Shown here piece by piece: positions 24,984-34,483 of a stretch of DNA of 45,067 nucleotides (the first letter of the stretch is position 1; each line of letters opens with the position of its first letter). This DNA comes from Treponemataceae bacterium (GTDB lineage: Bacteria; Spirochaetota; Spirochaetia; Treponematales; Treponemataceae): contig JAKSTU010000018.1 of the NCBI GenBank assembly GCA_024402435.1, positions 1-45,067 of the forward strand, written 5' to 3'. The translations under genes and the position numbers were made by a program. A model generated the notes under the pieces. It searched no databases. It had not been told where the DNA came from and saw nothing but the letters and a program-made list of their open reading frames with translations.

Positions 24984-25865
24984 TCAGTTTCTCCCCATAA
25001 TTTTTCTGAAAAAACCTGCCAGGCCGCCGGAAGATTTGACAACAGTCTTGTCTATGCGGCTGACGATGTGTCTGATACAGACTGCGGCCTTGCTGTTGGG
25101 CTGGGCAACAATCAGTGGCTTCTGGCGCAAAACGGAAGAAACAACTGTAGGATCGTCATAAATGAATCCCAGATATTCCAAAGGCGTGTTCAGAAACTGG
25201 GCAACAATGTTTATCATTCTGTCAGCAATGCGTTTTCCTTCGTCCGCAGAATGAACACGGTTTACAAGCAGTTTCAAGTTCAGCTGATTGTCCACGAATT
25301 CTGTGGCAATAATCTTGATGAGTCCGTATGCATCCGTAATAGCTGTAGGTTCCGGTGTTGTAATGATGTAGGCTTCGTCTGAAACTTCAATGAACCGGAG
25401 AACATTGTCTGAAACACCGGCACCTGTATCAATGATGATGATGTCTGCAGAAGAAAGGGCTGTAAACTGTTCTGCAAAAGAATCTCTTTCTTCGTCAGTC
25501 AGATTGGCAATACGGGAAAATCCGTTGGCACCGGCAATGAACTGAATGCCGAATTCTGTATTCAGAATGATGTCTGTCATCTTCTTTTTTTTGTTGATTA
25601 CGTCGAGAAGATTTGCTTTGGGAGTAATGCCGAGAAGAACGTTGACATTTGCCATGCCAAGGTCTCCGTCAATCAGTATTACCCTTTTTCCGGTCTGAGC
25701 AAACGCAATGGCAAGATTGACAGATATGTTTGTTTTTCCGACACCGCCTTTACCGCTTGAAACAGCAATGACACGGGTTTTATGACCGTCAGGATTTTTG
25801 GAATTGTCTGAACCCGGTCTGGTATTATGCAACATGGCACGCAGTTCTGCAGCTTGGTCTTCCAT
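24984..25865 (-). CDS. flhG: FlhG (MinD-like ATPase controlling flagellar number/position)
   Basis: This is a deviant-Walker P-loop ATPase: SSGKGGVGKTNISVNLA near residue 38, LIDGDLGMANVNVLLG, and IIDTGAGVSDNVLRF. The C-terminal RHIVSRIDKTVVKSSGGLAGFFRKIMG is a likely amphipathic membrane-targeting helix. The N-terminal QAAELRAML resembles the DQAxxLR motif by which FlhG stimulates FlhF GTPase activity. The length is 293. It starts 2 nt after flhF. Confidence 0.94.
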   Translation of the reverse strand: MEDQAAELRAMLHNTRPGSDNSKNPDGHKTRVIAVSSGKGGVGKTNISVNLAIAFAQTGKRVILIDGDLGMANVNVLLGITPKANLLDVINKKKKMTDIILNTEFGIQFIAGANGFSRIANLTDEERDSFAEQFTALSSADIIIIDTGAGVSDNVLRFIEVSDEAYIITTPEPTAITDAYGLIKIIATEFVDNQLNLKLLVNRVHSADEGKRIADRMINIVAQFLNTPLEYLGFIYDDPTVVSSVLRQKPLIVAQPNSKAAVCIRHIVSRIDKTVVKSSGGLAGFFRKIMGRN

Positions 25866-25867
25866 TG

Positions 25868-27331
25868 TTATTTATCTCCTTTTTTTCCGAAAACTTCCTG
25901 AATATGGGTCATATTCACATCAAATTCAATTAATTTGGACAACAGGTATTCAACATTTGCAGCCTGAAAATCTTTCGGAACCTTCTGTCCCGTTGCAAAA
26001 AAGGACAAAGGCATATCCTGTTCAGCAAGCACACTGATCAGATTTCCGACACAACCTGATTCATCAAATTTTGTGGCAACAACTGCCTTGTAACCGAAAA
26101 CTCTGAACTGTTCCATTATCTGACGCATGTCACTGGCTTTTTTGTCCACAGTCATCGTAAGATAAACGACCGGTTCAATGCCTTCCATTTCAAGCCGGCG
26201 GCGCATGTTTGAAATATTGTTGGAATCCCGTGGACTGTGTCCTATTGTATCGACAAGAACATAATCAGCGTCATTTCCGTAAGACATTATGCGGTTTGAT
26301 ATGCTGCAATCCTCCACAAGATCTACGGAAAGCGACATGATTTCTCCGTATGTTTCAAGCTGTTTGTAAGCCCCGATACGGAAATTGTCGATGGTAATCA
26401 TTTTTACTTCAGCTTCTTTTTTGTCAACACCGCGGGGATAAGCCAGATGGGCAGCCAGTTTGGCAACAGTGGTAGTCTTGCCTACTCCTGTGGGACCGAC
26501 AAAAACAAAAACCGGTCTTCTCTTTTTTTCGGGAATGGGGAAAATCTGAATTGATTCACCAATCCAGTCAACAACCACTCTTTCGATCATATCGTAATTT
26601 TCTAATCCTTCAATACTGTATTTGCGTTTGAGGCGGTCGATGATCTTCCGGGTATAATCAGGAGAAAATTCGTTATGTTCAAGTTTTGTCCGTATTTTCT
26701 GTATCGTAGGATGTTCTGAATCCGGAGTTTTCAGATACTGCATTCCGTGCTGAATGGATCTGACCTGCTCAAGCAAATCCTGAAATTCAGGAGATGAGGT
26801 AAAATTCGAATCCGCAGGAACCACATTGTCTTTTTCAGTTTCTGAATTTTCAGCAACTTCAGTTTCCGGGCCGGAATCGGCAGAAGAAGAAGCGGTAAAA
26901 GGAACTGACTCCCTTTCCTTTCTTTCTGCGGCCAACTTTTTTTCCATTTCATTCCGCTCGGAATTTTCGATTGAAACAAAAAGAGGATCAACCATCTGGT
27001 CATTTACATCCGGAGACATTGTTCTTTGAGGAGAAGTAAGCATGGCGACCATTTTTTCTTTTTCACGGACAAAATCAGCCTCTGTTTTCGGAACTGAATT
27101 ACCATAAGCATACCTCAATCCTGAAAAATCAGAATTCTCCTTAGTCAAAACAACGTATTTGATCCGCACCTGCTGACGGGCTCCGATACCCAGAATGCCG
27201 CCGCGTTTCTCATACCGTTTGTCTTTGATCATGTAATTGCTGCCGTGGAGAGAACGAATTTTTTTAACACATTCTTCGAAAGTATCAGCGTAAACCACTC
27301 GTTCCGAGTTGTTAAGATCTGCGTCAGTCAA
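25868..27331 (-). CDS. flhF: FlhF (SRP-type GTPase for flagellar placement)
   Basis: FlhF is the third SRP-GTPase, recruiting early flagellar parts to the assembly site. Residues ~10-60 form the basic B-domain start (YADTFEECVKKIRSLHG, GGILGIGARQQVRIKY). A charged variable linker follows to ~190, and the NG domain has VFVGPTGVGKTTTVAKLAAHLA near 275, VLVDTIGHSPRDS and ATKFDESGCVGNLI. The start is a TTG at 27331, supported by GGGGAGG spaced 6 nt upstream; it overlaps the flhA end by 8 nt. The length is 487 residues. Confidence 0.94.
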   Translation of the reverse strand: MTDADLNNSERVVYADTFEECVKKIRSLHGSNYMIKDKRYEKRGGILGIGARQQVRIKYVVLTKENSDFSGLRYAYGNSVPKTEADFVREKEKMVAMLTSPQRTMSPDVNDQMVDPLFVSIENSERNEMEKKLAAERKERESVPFTASSSADSGPETEVAENSETEKDNVVPADSNFTSSPEFQDLLEQVRSIQHGMQYLKTPDSEHPTIQKIRTKLEHNEFSPDYTRKIIDRLKRKYSIEGLENYDMIERVVVDWIGESIQIFPIPEKKRRPVFVFVGPTGVGKTTTVAKLAAHLAYPRGVDKKEAEVKMITIDNFRIGAYKQLETYGEIMSLSVDLVEDCSISNRIMSYGNDADYVLVDTIGHSPRDSNNISNMRRRLEMEGIEPVVYLTMTVDKKASDMRQIMEQFRVFGYKAVVATKFDESGCVGNLISVLAEQDMPLSFFATGQKVPKDFQAANVEYLLSKLIEFDVNMTHIQEVFGKKGDK

Positions 27332-29420
27332 CTTTTACCTCCCCGATTTTTTCTACTTTGATATCATTTGTTATTTCTGAAACAGCCAAAACTACCAGTT
27401 TGGGCATTTCCCGTTCAGTACTCTTTTTGACAAGAAGACGGGCTTCGTCAGGAACCCAGACAATAGGCATTGCCCCGCTGTTCCGAACTGACGCCATAAC
27501 TCCCGACAGAGAAGAAATCCAGGCCCTGTGAAGATTCGGATCCAACGCTGCCACAGGACCGTTTACCGTATCAACGCGGCTCTGAACCAGCGTTGTAAGG
27601 AAACCGGGATCCACAGTAACAACTCTCAGGACTTTCTGATCATCAGGAGTGCGGTCTGCATATTGCAGACAAATCTGACGGCCCAATGCCTGCCGTACTT
27701 TTTCTACCAGCACGTCAGTTTTCTTGGTAACAGCTGCAACATCTGTCATTGTTTCAAGAATGACTACCATATTCCGGACTGAAACCTGTTCACGGAGAAG
27801 CCCCTGCATGACTTTCTGGATTTCACCGACAGTAAATGTCTTGGTAGCTTCGTCAACTACGGCCGAATAATGCTCTTTAAGAGCGTCCAGAACTGACTGA
27901 ACTTCCTGGCGCCCAAGAATCTCAGCCGCGTGTTCCTTGATAAGTTCCGTAAGATGTGTTGCAATAATCGTCGGAGAATCGATGACAGCATAACCGGCAC
28001 GCTCGGCCTGATCCCGTTTGTCTTCGGTAATCCACATTGCAGGAAGACCGAAAGCAGGTTCAATTGCGCTTTCTCCCTGAATTTCTCTTGTTACCCCGCC
28101 ACCGTTCATGCACAGATAACTGTTCATGCGAAGCCGGAAATGCCCGATTTCAGTACCTTTGATGAGGAACCGGTATTCATTGGGATCAAGGCTCATATTG
28201 TCTACAATACGGATGGGAGGAATTACAAGTCCGAGATCCAGAGCGGCTTCACTTCTCATGCGCTGGACACGGTTCAAAAGTTCCGCACCTTTTCCGGCTT
28301 CGACAAGGGGTACCAATGCCAAACCAAGCTCCAGAGACAAAGGATCGAGAGGTGCGATGGGGCTTTGTACAGACTGCTGCTGCTGTCCGCCCTGGGAGGC
28401 TGCAGTGTCCTGAGCAGAACCAGTTTTTTTTGCAGGAGCAGCACTCTGAAAACGGCGCAATCTGAATCCGATAAAAGCAAGAGCTGCTGCCAGCGGGAAA
28501 AGTACATACCAGGGAAATCCCGGAAGAATTCCCATTACAGCCATTACTCCGCCGCCCACAAAATAAATCCATGAACTCTGAGTAAACTGTTCCTTTATGT
28601 CGTTGCCGAGTGTAGATTCTCCGTCAGAAACAGAACGGGTAACAATAAGTCCCGTAGCAAAAGAAACAAGCAGCGACGGAATCTGAGAAAGAAGACCGTC
28701 GCCTATTGTCAGGGCAGCATAAGTCTGGATTGCCACAGAAAAAGGTTCGCTTCGCAAAAGCATTCCGAAAATCAGTCCTACAACCAGATTGACTACGGTA
28801 ATAAAAATGCCGACTTTAACGTTTCCAGAAACAAATTTCGTGGCACCGTCCATACTTCCGTAGAAATCAGATTCCCGCTGTACATCCAGCTTACGTTTTC
28901 TGGCTTCTTCTTCCGTAATGGCTCCGGAATTGTATTCAGCTTCAATGGCAGTCTGCTTCATCGGCATTGCATCCAGTGTAAAACGGGCTGCAACTTCTGC
29001 AACACGGGTGGCACCCTTTGTAATTACAAAAGTCTGAACTGCAATGATAATTATGAAAATGACCAGTCCGACAAGAAGTCCCTCTGTTCCGGAAGAACCG
29101 ATAACAAATGTTGAAAAAGCACGGACCATTTTTCCGTCAAATTTCGTACCCTGAGAAAGAATCAGACGCGTAGATGAAACGTTGAGGCCCAGCCCGAATA
29201 CAGTACTGATGAGAAGAACTGTAGGAAACGTAGAAAAATCAATTGCCCGCGGTGAAAAAATGACAAGAAGCAGAATGAGCACGGACATAAGCACATTTGT
29301 TGCCATGCACACATCCAACAACACTGTCGGAAGAGGAATAATAATAAGAAGAATTGACGCCACTACGGCAACAGCGGTCATCAGATCCGTTGTGCCCTTA
29401 AAACGAGAAGTGCCAGCCAC
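27324..29420 (-). CDS. flhA: FlhA (flagellar type III export gate)
   Basis: FlhA forms the nonameric export gate ring. Residues ~15-320 hold about eight membrane helices and the conserved cytoplasmic loop with PMKQTAIEAEYNSGAITEEEARKRK and ESDFYGSMDGATKFVSGN. The C-terminal ~340 residues are the cytoplasmic ring domain (PLSLELGLALVPLVE, PPIRIVDN). The length of 698 is usual. The start is GTG at 29420 with an AAGGG site. There is a 33-nt gap after flhB. Confidence 0.96.
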   Translation of the reverse strand: MAGTSRFKGTTDLMTAVAVVASILLIIIPLPTVLLDVCMATNVLMSVLILLLVIFSPRAIDFSTFPTVLLISTVFGLGLNVSSTRLILSQGTKFDGKMVRAFSTFVIGSSGTEGLLVGLVIFIIIIAVQTFVITKGATRVAEVAARFTLDAMPMKQTAIEAEYNSGAITEEEARKRKLDVQRESDFYGSMDGATKFVSGNVKVGIFITVVNLVVGLIFGMLLRSEPFSVAIQTYAALTIGDGLLSQIPSLLVSFATGLIVTRSVSDGESTLGNDIKEQFTQSSWIYFVGGGVMAVMGILPGFPWYVLFPLAAALAFIGFRLRRFQSAAPAKKTGSAQDTAASQGGQQQQSVQSPIAPLDPLSLELGLALVPLVEAGKGAELLNRVQRMRSEAALDLGLVIPPIRIVDNMSLDPNEYRFLIKGTEIGHFRLRMNSYLCMNGGGVTREIQGESAIEPAFGLPAMWITEDKRDQAERAGYAVIDSPTIIATHLTELIKEHAAEILGRQEVQSVLDALKEHYSAVVDEATKTFTVGEIQKVMQGLLREQVSVRNMVVILETMTDVAAVTKKTDVLVEKVRQALGRQICLQYADRTPDDQKVLRVVTVDPGFLTTLVQSRVDTVNGPVAALDPNLHRAWISSLSGVMASVRNSGAMPIVWVPDEARLLVKKSTEREMPKLVVLAVSEITNDIKVEKIGEVKVD

Positions 29421-29453
29421 TTGGTCCCACCCTTACAGTTGACTAAACGATTT

Positions 29454-30596
29454 TTACAACTTGCCTTTCAAACGATAAACCCGCTGCAAAATCAAACTTA
29501 ACGCGGAGTAAAACTCCTCCGGTATTATATCTCCAATTTCAACTTGTGCATAGAGTGCACGGGCCAAAGGACGGTTTTCTACGATTTCCACATCGTTCTG
29601 CCGCGCAATTTCCTTAATCCGCTGGGCAAGTTCGTCAACACCCTTTGCCGTCACCATAGGAGCCTGCATTGACTCGCGGTCATACTGGAGTGCCACTGCA
29701 TAATGAGTCGGGTTTGTTATGACAACATCCGCATTCGCAACGTTCTGCCGCATCTGCTGCGTCATCAGCTGCCGCATATACTGCCGGAGCCGTCCTTTGA
29801 CAAAAGGATCTCCTTCCAAGTTCTTGAATTCCTCTTTGACTTCCTGCTTGGACATTTTCATCTGTTCCATGAACTGACGGCGCTGCATAAGGTAATCGGG
29901 AACCGCTATCACAAGAAACACGACAGATGCCATGATGAGAAGCTTTGCAATCATCTGTCCCAGATACACAATTCCCTGCCAGAGATTGACGTTGAGAAGT
30001 GTCACCAGATTCGGAAGATCCCCTTTTATCACGTTGTAGGAAATGAGTACAAGAATTGCAACTTTTGCAATTGATTTGACGATATTGAACGCTCCGTTCA
30101 GTGAAAACAGAGTTTTTTTGAAATATTCCCCGAATTTAGGAAGGATTTTTGAGAAACTTGGCGTAATCGGTTTCAGGCTGAAAATAAAACCTCTGTTCTG
30201 TACCACATTTCCAACAATTCCCGCAAGAATTGCAACACCCAGAACAGGAAGAATGATTCTTGAAAAATAGCGCATGAATACTAGAAACAAAGTCCCGTCA
30301 ATCTCTGCAGTCGTACAGCGCTGAAGACAGAAAGACATAAGGTCAACACAATTTCTGAAAAGCCAAGGAGCAAGCATGATAAGACAGACTGTGGGAAGAA
30401 GAAGCACAAGTGCGCCGGGAATTTCCTGACTTTTCGGGACCCGGCCTTCTTTTTCCCTTGCTTCACGCAGTTTATGTTCTGTAGGTTCCTCTGTACGGCC
30501 TTCATCTTCTGCAGCAAACCATTGAAGAGAAATGAGCGGTTCAAGAAACAGAGCTTCAGACAAATCATTTTCAGAAGAGAACACGGATCCGCTCAT
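29454..30596 (-). CDS. flhB: FlhB (export apparatus, substrate-specificity switch)
   Basis: Four membrane helices follow the soluble start WFAAEDEGRTEEPTEHKLREAREKEG, the FlhB/SpaS signature. The autocleavage site NPTH is intact in VVITNPTHYAVALQY near residue 285. The length of 380 includes an N-terminal extension of about 25 residues before the usual start. TGATG joins the fliR stop and this start, indicating coupling. Confidence 0.96.
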   Translation of the reverse strand: MSGSVFSSENDLSEALFLEPLISLQWFAAEDEGRTEEPTEHKLREAREKEGRVPKSQEIPGALVLLLPTVCLIMLAPWLFRNCVDLMSFCLQRCTTAEIDGTLFLVFMRYFSRIILPVLGVAILAGIVGNVVQNRGFIFSLKPITPSFSKILPKFGEYFKKTLFSLNGAFNIVKSIAKVAILVLISYNVIKGDLPNLVTLLNVNLWQGIVYLGQMIAKLLIMASVVFLVIAVPDYLMQRRQFMEQMKMSKQEVKEEFKNLEGDPFVKGRLRQYMRQLMTQQMRQNVANADVVITNPTHYAVALQYDRESMQAPMVTAKGVDELAQRIKEIARQNDVEIVENRPLARALYAQVEIGDIIPEEFYSALSLILQRVYRLKGKL

Positions 30597-31477
30597 CAGC
30601 CTGCCGCCTTTTTCACCTGGAGCAGCAAAGACTCAAGGTTGCTGAATGTGGATTCAAATACATTTGAGAAATAATTCACCATAATCGGCAGAAGCAATGT
30701 CAGAAGCAGAAAAGAAACAATCATTGAAACGGGCAAGCTTTCGGAAAACAGGTTCATCTGAGGAGCAGCTTTTGCAAGAAGTCCCATAGTTACGGAAACA
30801 AGGAACAAAGATGCAATCATGGGAAACGCTATAAGAAAAGCATCAAGAAAAAGCTGTGTCAGGCCGCCAAGCAAAAACCCGAGGATGTTCTCCCTTGCCA
30901 TGACAAGTGAATAAGCGTTCAAAACTGTGTAACTCTGCGTCAGCCCCCTAAGGAACAGATTCTGGAAACCTTTTGTCTGAAGAAAAATCAGCATTGCCAT
31001 AAGATTCAGATATTGTCCCATCAGAGGATTTTCAACCTGTGACAAAGCGTCATAACTCTGTGCGGCGGAAAAGCCCATCTGAAAGGAAAAGAATTGTCCG
31101 GCAGTGCTGAAAACTCCGAAAATCAGATTGATGTAAAAACCGATGAGAACACCGATCAGACCTTCTCCTATCAGCAGCAGAACAAACTGAATAGAAAAAG
31201 GCTGAACCGCTACACCCTGATACCCGCCGGTAGCCAATCCGTTGAAAAGTCCCTCTGACCCGACCGAACCCGCATCAATGCCCACAGTCATTGCATCTGA
31301 CAGACCGGACTGGTAAAGCCATGGCAAAAGCAGATAAGCGCAGGCACCTGACAAAGCAAGTTTTGCAATTCTTGTTACTGAATTGGTAGACAAAAGAGGT
31401 GATGTCTGGAACATTGCGAAACAGCGCACGGCAGCAAGCAGAAAAAGTGGAGCTGCAGCCACAATCGTCTGCAGCAT
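30596..31477 (-). CDS. fliR: FliR (export gate membrane protein)
   Basis: The 293-residue polytopic protein has about six hydrophobic helices, with the family's RCFAMFQTSPLLSTNSV near residue 18 and the central GFYINLIFGVFSTAGQFFSFQMGFSAAQSYD block. It forms the FliPQR gate complex with the two upstream products. The start follows the fliQ stop in TGATAAATG. Confidence 0.95.
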   Translation of the reverse strand: MLQTIVAAAPLFLLAAVRCFAMFQTSPLLSTNSVTRIAKLALSGACAYLLLPWLYQSGLSDAMTVGIDAGSVGSEGLFNGLATGGYQGVAVQPFSIQFVLLLIGEGLIGVLIGFYINLIFGVFSTAGQFFSFQMGFSAAQSYDALSQVENPLMGQYLNLMAMLIFLQTKGFQNLFLRGLTQSYTVLNAYSLVMARENILGFLLGGLTQLFLDAFLIAFPMIASLFLVSVTMGLLAKAAPQMNLFSESLPVSMIVSFLLLTLLLPIMVNYFSNVFESTFSNLESLLLQVKKAAG

Positions 31478-31480
31478 TTA

Positions 31481-31750
31481 TCAACCGGCGACCATAGGAA
31501 TCATTTGAAAAATATTTGTTGTATAAGTCCTTAAAGAGGCGAACATCCACCCGCCCAGAAGAGCAAGAACTGCAAGAACTGCAAAAAGTTTGGGCGCAAA
31601 AGTAAGAGTCTGTTCCTGAATTGAAGTCGTTGCCTGAAAAATAGCGATAATCAGACCGATTACAATTGCTGCAATCAGAATAGGAGCAACAAGCATGAGA
31701 ATTTCAAAAATCCCGTTGCGCATCAATGTAACCAAATCTCCGATACTCAT
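31481..31750 (-). CDS. fliQ: FliQ (export gate membrane protein)
   Basis: The 89 residues form two membrane helices, with ILMLVAPILIAAIVIGLIIAIFQATTSIQEQTLTF, the FliQ signature, in the middle. It is part of the FliPQR pore. AAGGTGGG precedes the ATG. There is a 36-nt gap after fliP. Confidence 0.95.
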   Translation of the reverse strand: MSIGDLVTLMRNGIFEILMLVAPILIAAIVIGLIIAIFQATTSIQEQTLTFAPKLFAVLAVLALLGGWMFASLRTYTTNIFQMIPMVAG

Positions 31751-31786
31751 TTTTTACCCACCTTCTTTTAATCTGATTTACAGCAC

Positions 31787-32614
31787 CTAATGAATTACAG
31801 AATTGAAAAGCTGTGTCGTCAAAAGCCCCCAGCCGTCAACAAGCACAAAAAGCATAAGTTTGAAAGGCATGGAAATCTGTGCAGGCGGCAGCATGATCAT
31901 ACCGATGGACATAAGAACACTGGCAACGACCATATCAATAATGATAAAGGGTATATAAAGCAGAATTCCGATTTTGAAAGCAACCGTAAGCTCGTGAAGA
32001 ATATAGGCCGGAACAAGCACATAAGTCGGAACATCGGCCAAAGTCTGGGGCCGCCCAAGATTACCCATGGACATGAACATGGCAATATAATCAGTATTGT
32101 CAGACATTTGGGAATACATGAAAAGACGGAGCGGACCTTCTGCATTTTCCAAAGCGGTTTCAAGTCCTATTTCACCGTCAGACAGCGGCTTGAAAGAATT
32201 GTCATACATTGTGGTAAATGTTGGCCACATGACGAATATTGTCATGAAAAAAGCAATTCCGTTCAAAACTGCAGTCGGCGGTACCTGCTGCAGAGAAAGC
32301 GCTCTTTTGATGAAATCCAGAACAATGGAAAACCGGAGAAAACATGTGACAAGAATCAGAATGCTTGGAGCAAGACTGAGAACCGTAAGAAGAAGCAGCA
32401 GCTGTATTGAAAAAGCAACTTCTTGATTCGTCTGCGGCTGCCGGATTGACAGGTCCACAAGGGGCATGTCGATTCCTGAAATATTACTGTTCATCTGCAT
32501 TGTACCGGGCGTACTGCCCTGAGGAAAAGAAGAAGCTGACGAACTCTGTGCTGCAAGAAAAGACAGTCCGAAACACAAAGACAACAGAAGTGCAGGCAGA
32601 ATTTTCCTTTTCAC
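31787..32614 (-). CDS. fliP: FliP (export gate membrane protein)
   Basis: The 275-residue protein starts with a cleavable signal peptide (KRKILPALLLSLCFGLSFLAAQ). FliP motifs follow: LLLTVLSLAPSILILVTCFLRFSIVLDFIKRAL, QVPPTAVLNGIAFFMTIFVMWP and the C-terminal GMIMLPPAQISMPFKLMLFVLVDGW. The start is GTG overlapping the fliO stop in GTGA (32611-32614). Confidence 0.95.
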   Translation of the reverse strand: MKRKILPALLLSLCFGLSFLAAQSSSASSFPQGSTPGTMQMNSNISGIDMPLVDLSIRQPQTNQEVAFSIQLLLLLTVLSLAPSILILVTCFLRFSIVLDFIKRALSLQQVPPTAVLNGIAFFMTIFVMWPTFTTMYDNSFKPLSDGEIGLETALENAEGPLRLFMYSQMSDNTDYIAMFMSMGNLGRPQTLADVPTYVLVPAYILHELTVAFKIGILLYIPFIIIDMVVASVLMSIGMIMLPPAQISMPFKLMLFVLVDGWGLLTTQLFNSVIH

Positions 32615-33204
32615 TTGCCACCCTCCGTAGGATTGGATCTGGACTCCCGCCTGTTCCGTAAATATTCTTCAGTTTTTTTTGTACTGCCCGTAAGGTTCGC
32701 AAGCATTGATGCAAAATCAGGAGCTTTTCCCTTAGGCTCTCTGTCGGCAGCAAGATTCATTGAATCAATCAGTTCTTTGTCAGTAATTTCAGCAATAAGA
32801 TTGACCTGCGAATCAGAAACTCCCAGCACAAAAGCTTTGTCCTGAAGCGTTACCACCTGCACAGATTTTCCCGGAGCCAAAGTGATGCTGGCAGTTTTCT
32901 TCAAAAAAGGATCATCTTCTGCGCCGGGTTGAGTAGTTTTCTTAAGAAGCAAGACAATTCCGTAAATACAGGCGACAACAATCACAAGAACTATGATCAT
33001 CCGTACAAAAAGCCAGACAGTACCGGAAGATTGTTCTACAGTATTTGAACTGTCAGAAGAAGATGAAGAATTTGATAAAATAATGGACTGTTCGTCAACG
33101 GCAGAAGACTGAGCAAACAGAAATCCGCCTGACAAGACAAAACACAAAAACAGGACTATACCGGTTTTTGCAAGAAAGTGAATCTTTTTCGTAATTTCCC
33201 CCAC
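32611..33204 (-). CDS. fliO: FliO/FliZ (export apparatus assembly factor)
   Basis: FliO helps FliP complexes form. The sequence has an N-terminal signal peptide (TGIVLFLCFVLSGGFLFAQS), a serine-rich periplasmic stretch, one membrane helix (VWLFVRMIIVLVIVVACIYGIVLLL) and a cytoplasmic beta-rich tail (ITLAPGKSVQVVTLQDKAFVLGV), the standard FliO layout. The start is unsure: I chose the GTG at 33204, which places the signal peptide correctly and follows the fliY stop. A TTG at 33234 has a GGA five nt upstream but overlaps fliY. Confidence 0.88.
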   Translation of the reverse strand: MGEITKKIHFLAKTGIVLFLCFVLSGGFLFAQSSAVDEQSIILSNSSSSSDSSNTVEQSSGTVWLFVRMIIVLVIVVACIYGIVLLLKKTTQPGAEDDPFLKKTASITLAPGKSVQVVTLQDKAFVLGVSDSQVNLIAEITDKELIDSMNLAADREPKGKAPDFASMLANLTGSTKKTEEYLRNRRESRSNPTEGGK

Positions 33205-33217
33205 CCGAAAAATCAAA

Positions 33218-34483
33218 TCAATGCGTATCGGCAATCCTGTCCATAGGAGAAAGAATCTTCGTTACACGAACACCGAAGTTTTCATCGATAACTACAACCT
33301 CTCCACATGCAATCAGTTTATGGTTAACAAGAATATCTACAGGCTCACCGGCAAGTTTTTCAAGCTCGATAATGGTACCTTCACCCATTCCAAGAATGTC
33401 TTTGATTGATTTCTTTGTTCGTCCGAGCTCTACGGTCATTTCCATGTATACATCCATGATAAGACCGATATTTCCCTGTTCCGTACCGCCGGCAGTTGTC
33501 TGAAGGTTGGGATACTGAAGTGTCTGAACGTTTGGAATCTGAACAGGCATTCCATTTCCCATCATTCCGCCGCCCATGTTGCCCATGCCGCCCATGTTCA
33601 TTCCCATGTTACCCATGTTCATGCCCATGCCGCCCATATTCATGGCTGCACCACCCATGTTCATGCCACCCATATTCATGGCACCGCCCATGTTCATGCC
33701 GCCCATATTCATGGAAGCACCACCCATGTTCATGCCGCCGCCCATATTCATGGCTGCACCGCCCATGTTCATGCCGCCGCCCAAAGAAGCCATGGACTGC
33801 ATTTCACTTGCAGAAAGACCGCCGGAAGAACCGCCGCCGTTTGCAGCAGCAAGAGCGTCGGAAACATCATGACCGAAACACTCCAAAAGTGAATATGCTC
33901 CGCCATCAACATTAACGGGATAAGTTACAGCAACAAATGAGCCGAAGGGAAAACGCACCATTGCCTTCGGAACATGAACAGCCTCTGCAGGATTTGCGGC
34001 AACAGAAGAAAGCCCGGGCATCTTTGCAATTTCCGTAATTTCGCTTCCCACATGCTGGGAAACAATTTCAGAAACAACAGAAAGAGCCATTTCATCCAAA
34101 TCAGGATTATCTTCTTTGTTAATGAGAGAAGTAAGTTTCTGTGCCATTTCGGGAGGCATTACAAAAAGGTGGTCACCGGACACACCGGAATTGAAGTCAC
34201 TCAGAACACAAACTACCATTTCTGATACTTTTTTGAGCACATCATCCCGAACGACAGATTCAATCTGTGGAGTACCGATGTCAAAAGTTGAACCTGTCAT
34301 CGTCTCCAGGCTGCTTTTTAGAGAAGCTCTTACAGTATTTACAATTGTGCTTACTGCACTGGTATCCAGAGGTGTTGCAGAAGAACCGCCGCCGGATCCC
34401 AAACCGGAACCGCCGACACCTCCCATGTCCACACCAGACAACAATGCATCAATTTCATCTTGAGAAATAGCACCATCACTCAT
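33218..34483 (-). CDS. fliY: FliY (flagellar switch protein, CheC-like plus SpoA) with Met-Asn-Met-Gly linker
   Basis: FliY joins FliM and FliG in the C-ring. It starts with a FliM-like CheY-binding peptide ([14 protein letters not shown]), then a CheC-like domain (about 40-215), a striking linker of ten MNMG units (about 238-311), and a C-terminal FliN/SpoA domain (about 330-420, [34 protein letters not shown]). The ATG at 34483 has GGGAGGAG at good spacing; the ATG at 34492 is too close to it. The start overlaps the fliM end by 8 nt. The CheC active-site residues appear altered (STIVN, SEIVS in place of ExxN), so phosphatase activity is doubtful. Confidence 0.94.
   Translation of the reverse strand: MSDGAISQDEIDALLSGVDMGGVGGSGLGSGGGSSATPLDTSAVSTIVNTVRASLKSSLETMTGSTFDIGTPQIESVVRDDVLKKVSEMVVCVLSDFNSGVSGDHLFVMPPEMAQKLTSLINKEDNPDLDEMALSVVSEIVSQHVGSEITEIAKMPGLSSVAANPAEAVHVPKAMVRFPFGSFVAVTYPVNVDGGAYSLLECFGHDVSDALAAANGGGSSGGLSASEMQSMASLGGGMNMGGAAMNMGGGMNMGGASMNMGGMNMGGAMNMGGMNMGGAAMNMGGMGMNMGNMGMNMGGMGNMGGGMMGNGMPVQIPNVQTLQYPNLQTTAGGTEQGNIGLIMDVYMEMTVELGRTKKSIKDILGMGEGTIIELEKLAGEPVDILVNHKLIACGEVVVIDENFGVRVTKILSPMDRIADTH
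33550..33775. repeat. Imperfect tandem repeat coding the FliY Met/Asn/Gly linker
   Basis: The minus strand repeats variants of ATGAACATGGGC separated by GGC/GGT and GCN codons, about ten copies of Met-Asn-Met-Gly with Gly-Ala-Ala or Gly spacers. The nucleotide repeat is near-perfect in places, so copy number could change by slippage in 3-nt multiples without breaking the frame. Confidence 0.9.

Noticed and set aside
31790..32410. 206-codon plus-strand open frame opposite fliP
   Set aside because: FliP on the minus strand is fully recognisable; the antisense frame is low-complexity Lys/His/Asn text with no domain.
33496..33915. Long plus-strand open frames rich in Pro, Met and Phe opposite fliY
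   Set aside because: They are the mirror of the Met-Asn-Met-Gly repeat; the repeat lacks stops on both strands. No ribosome-binding site or family match.
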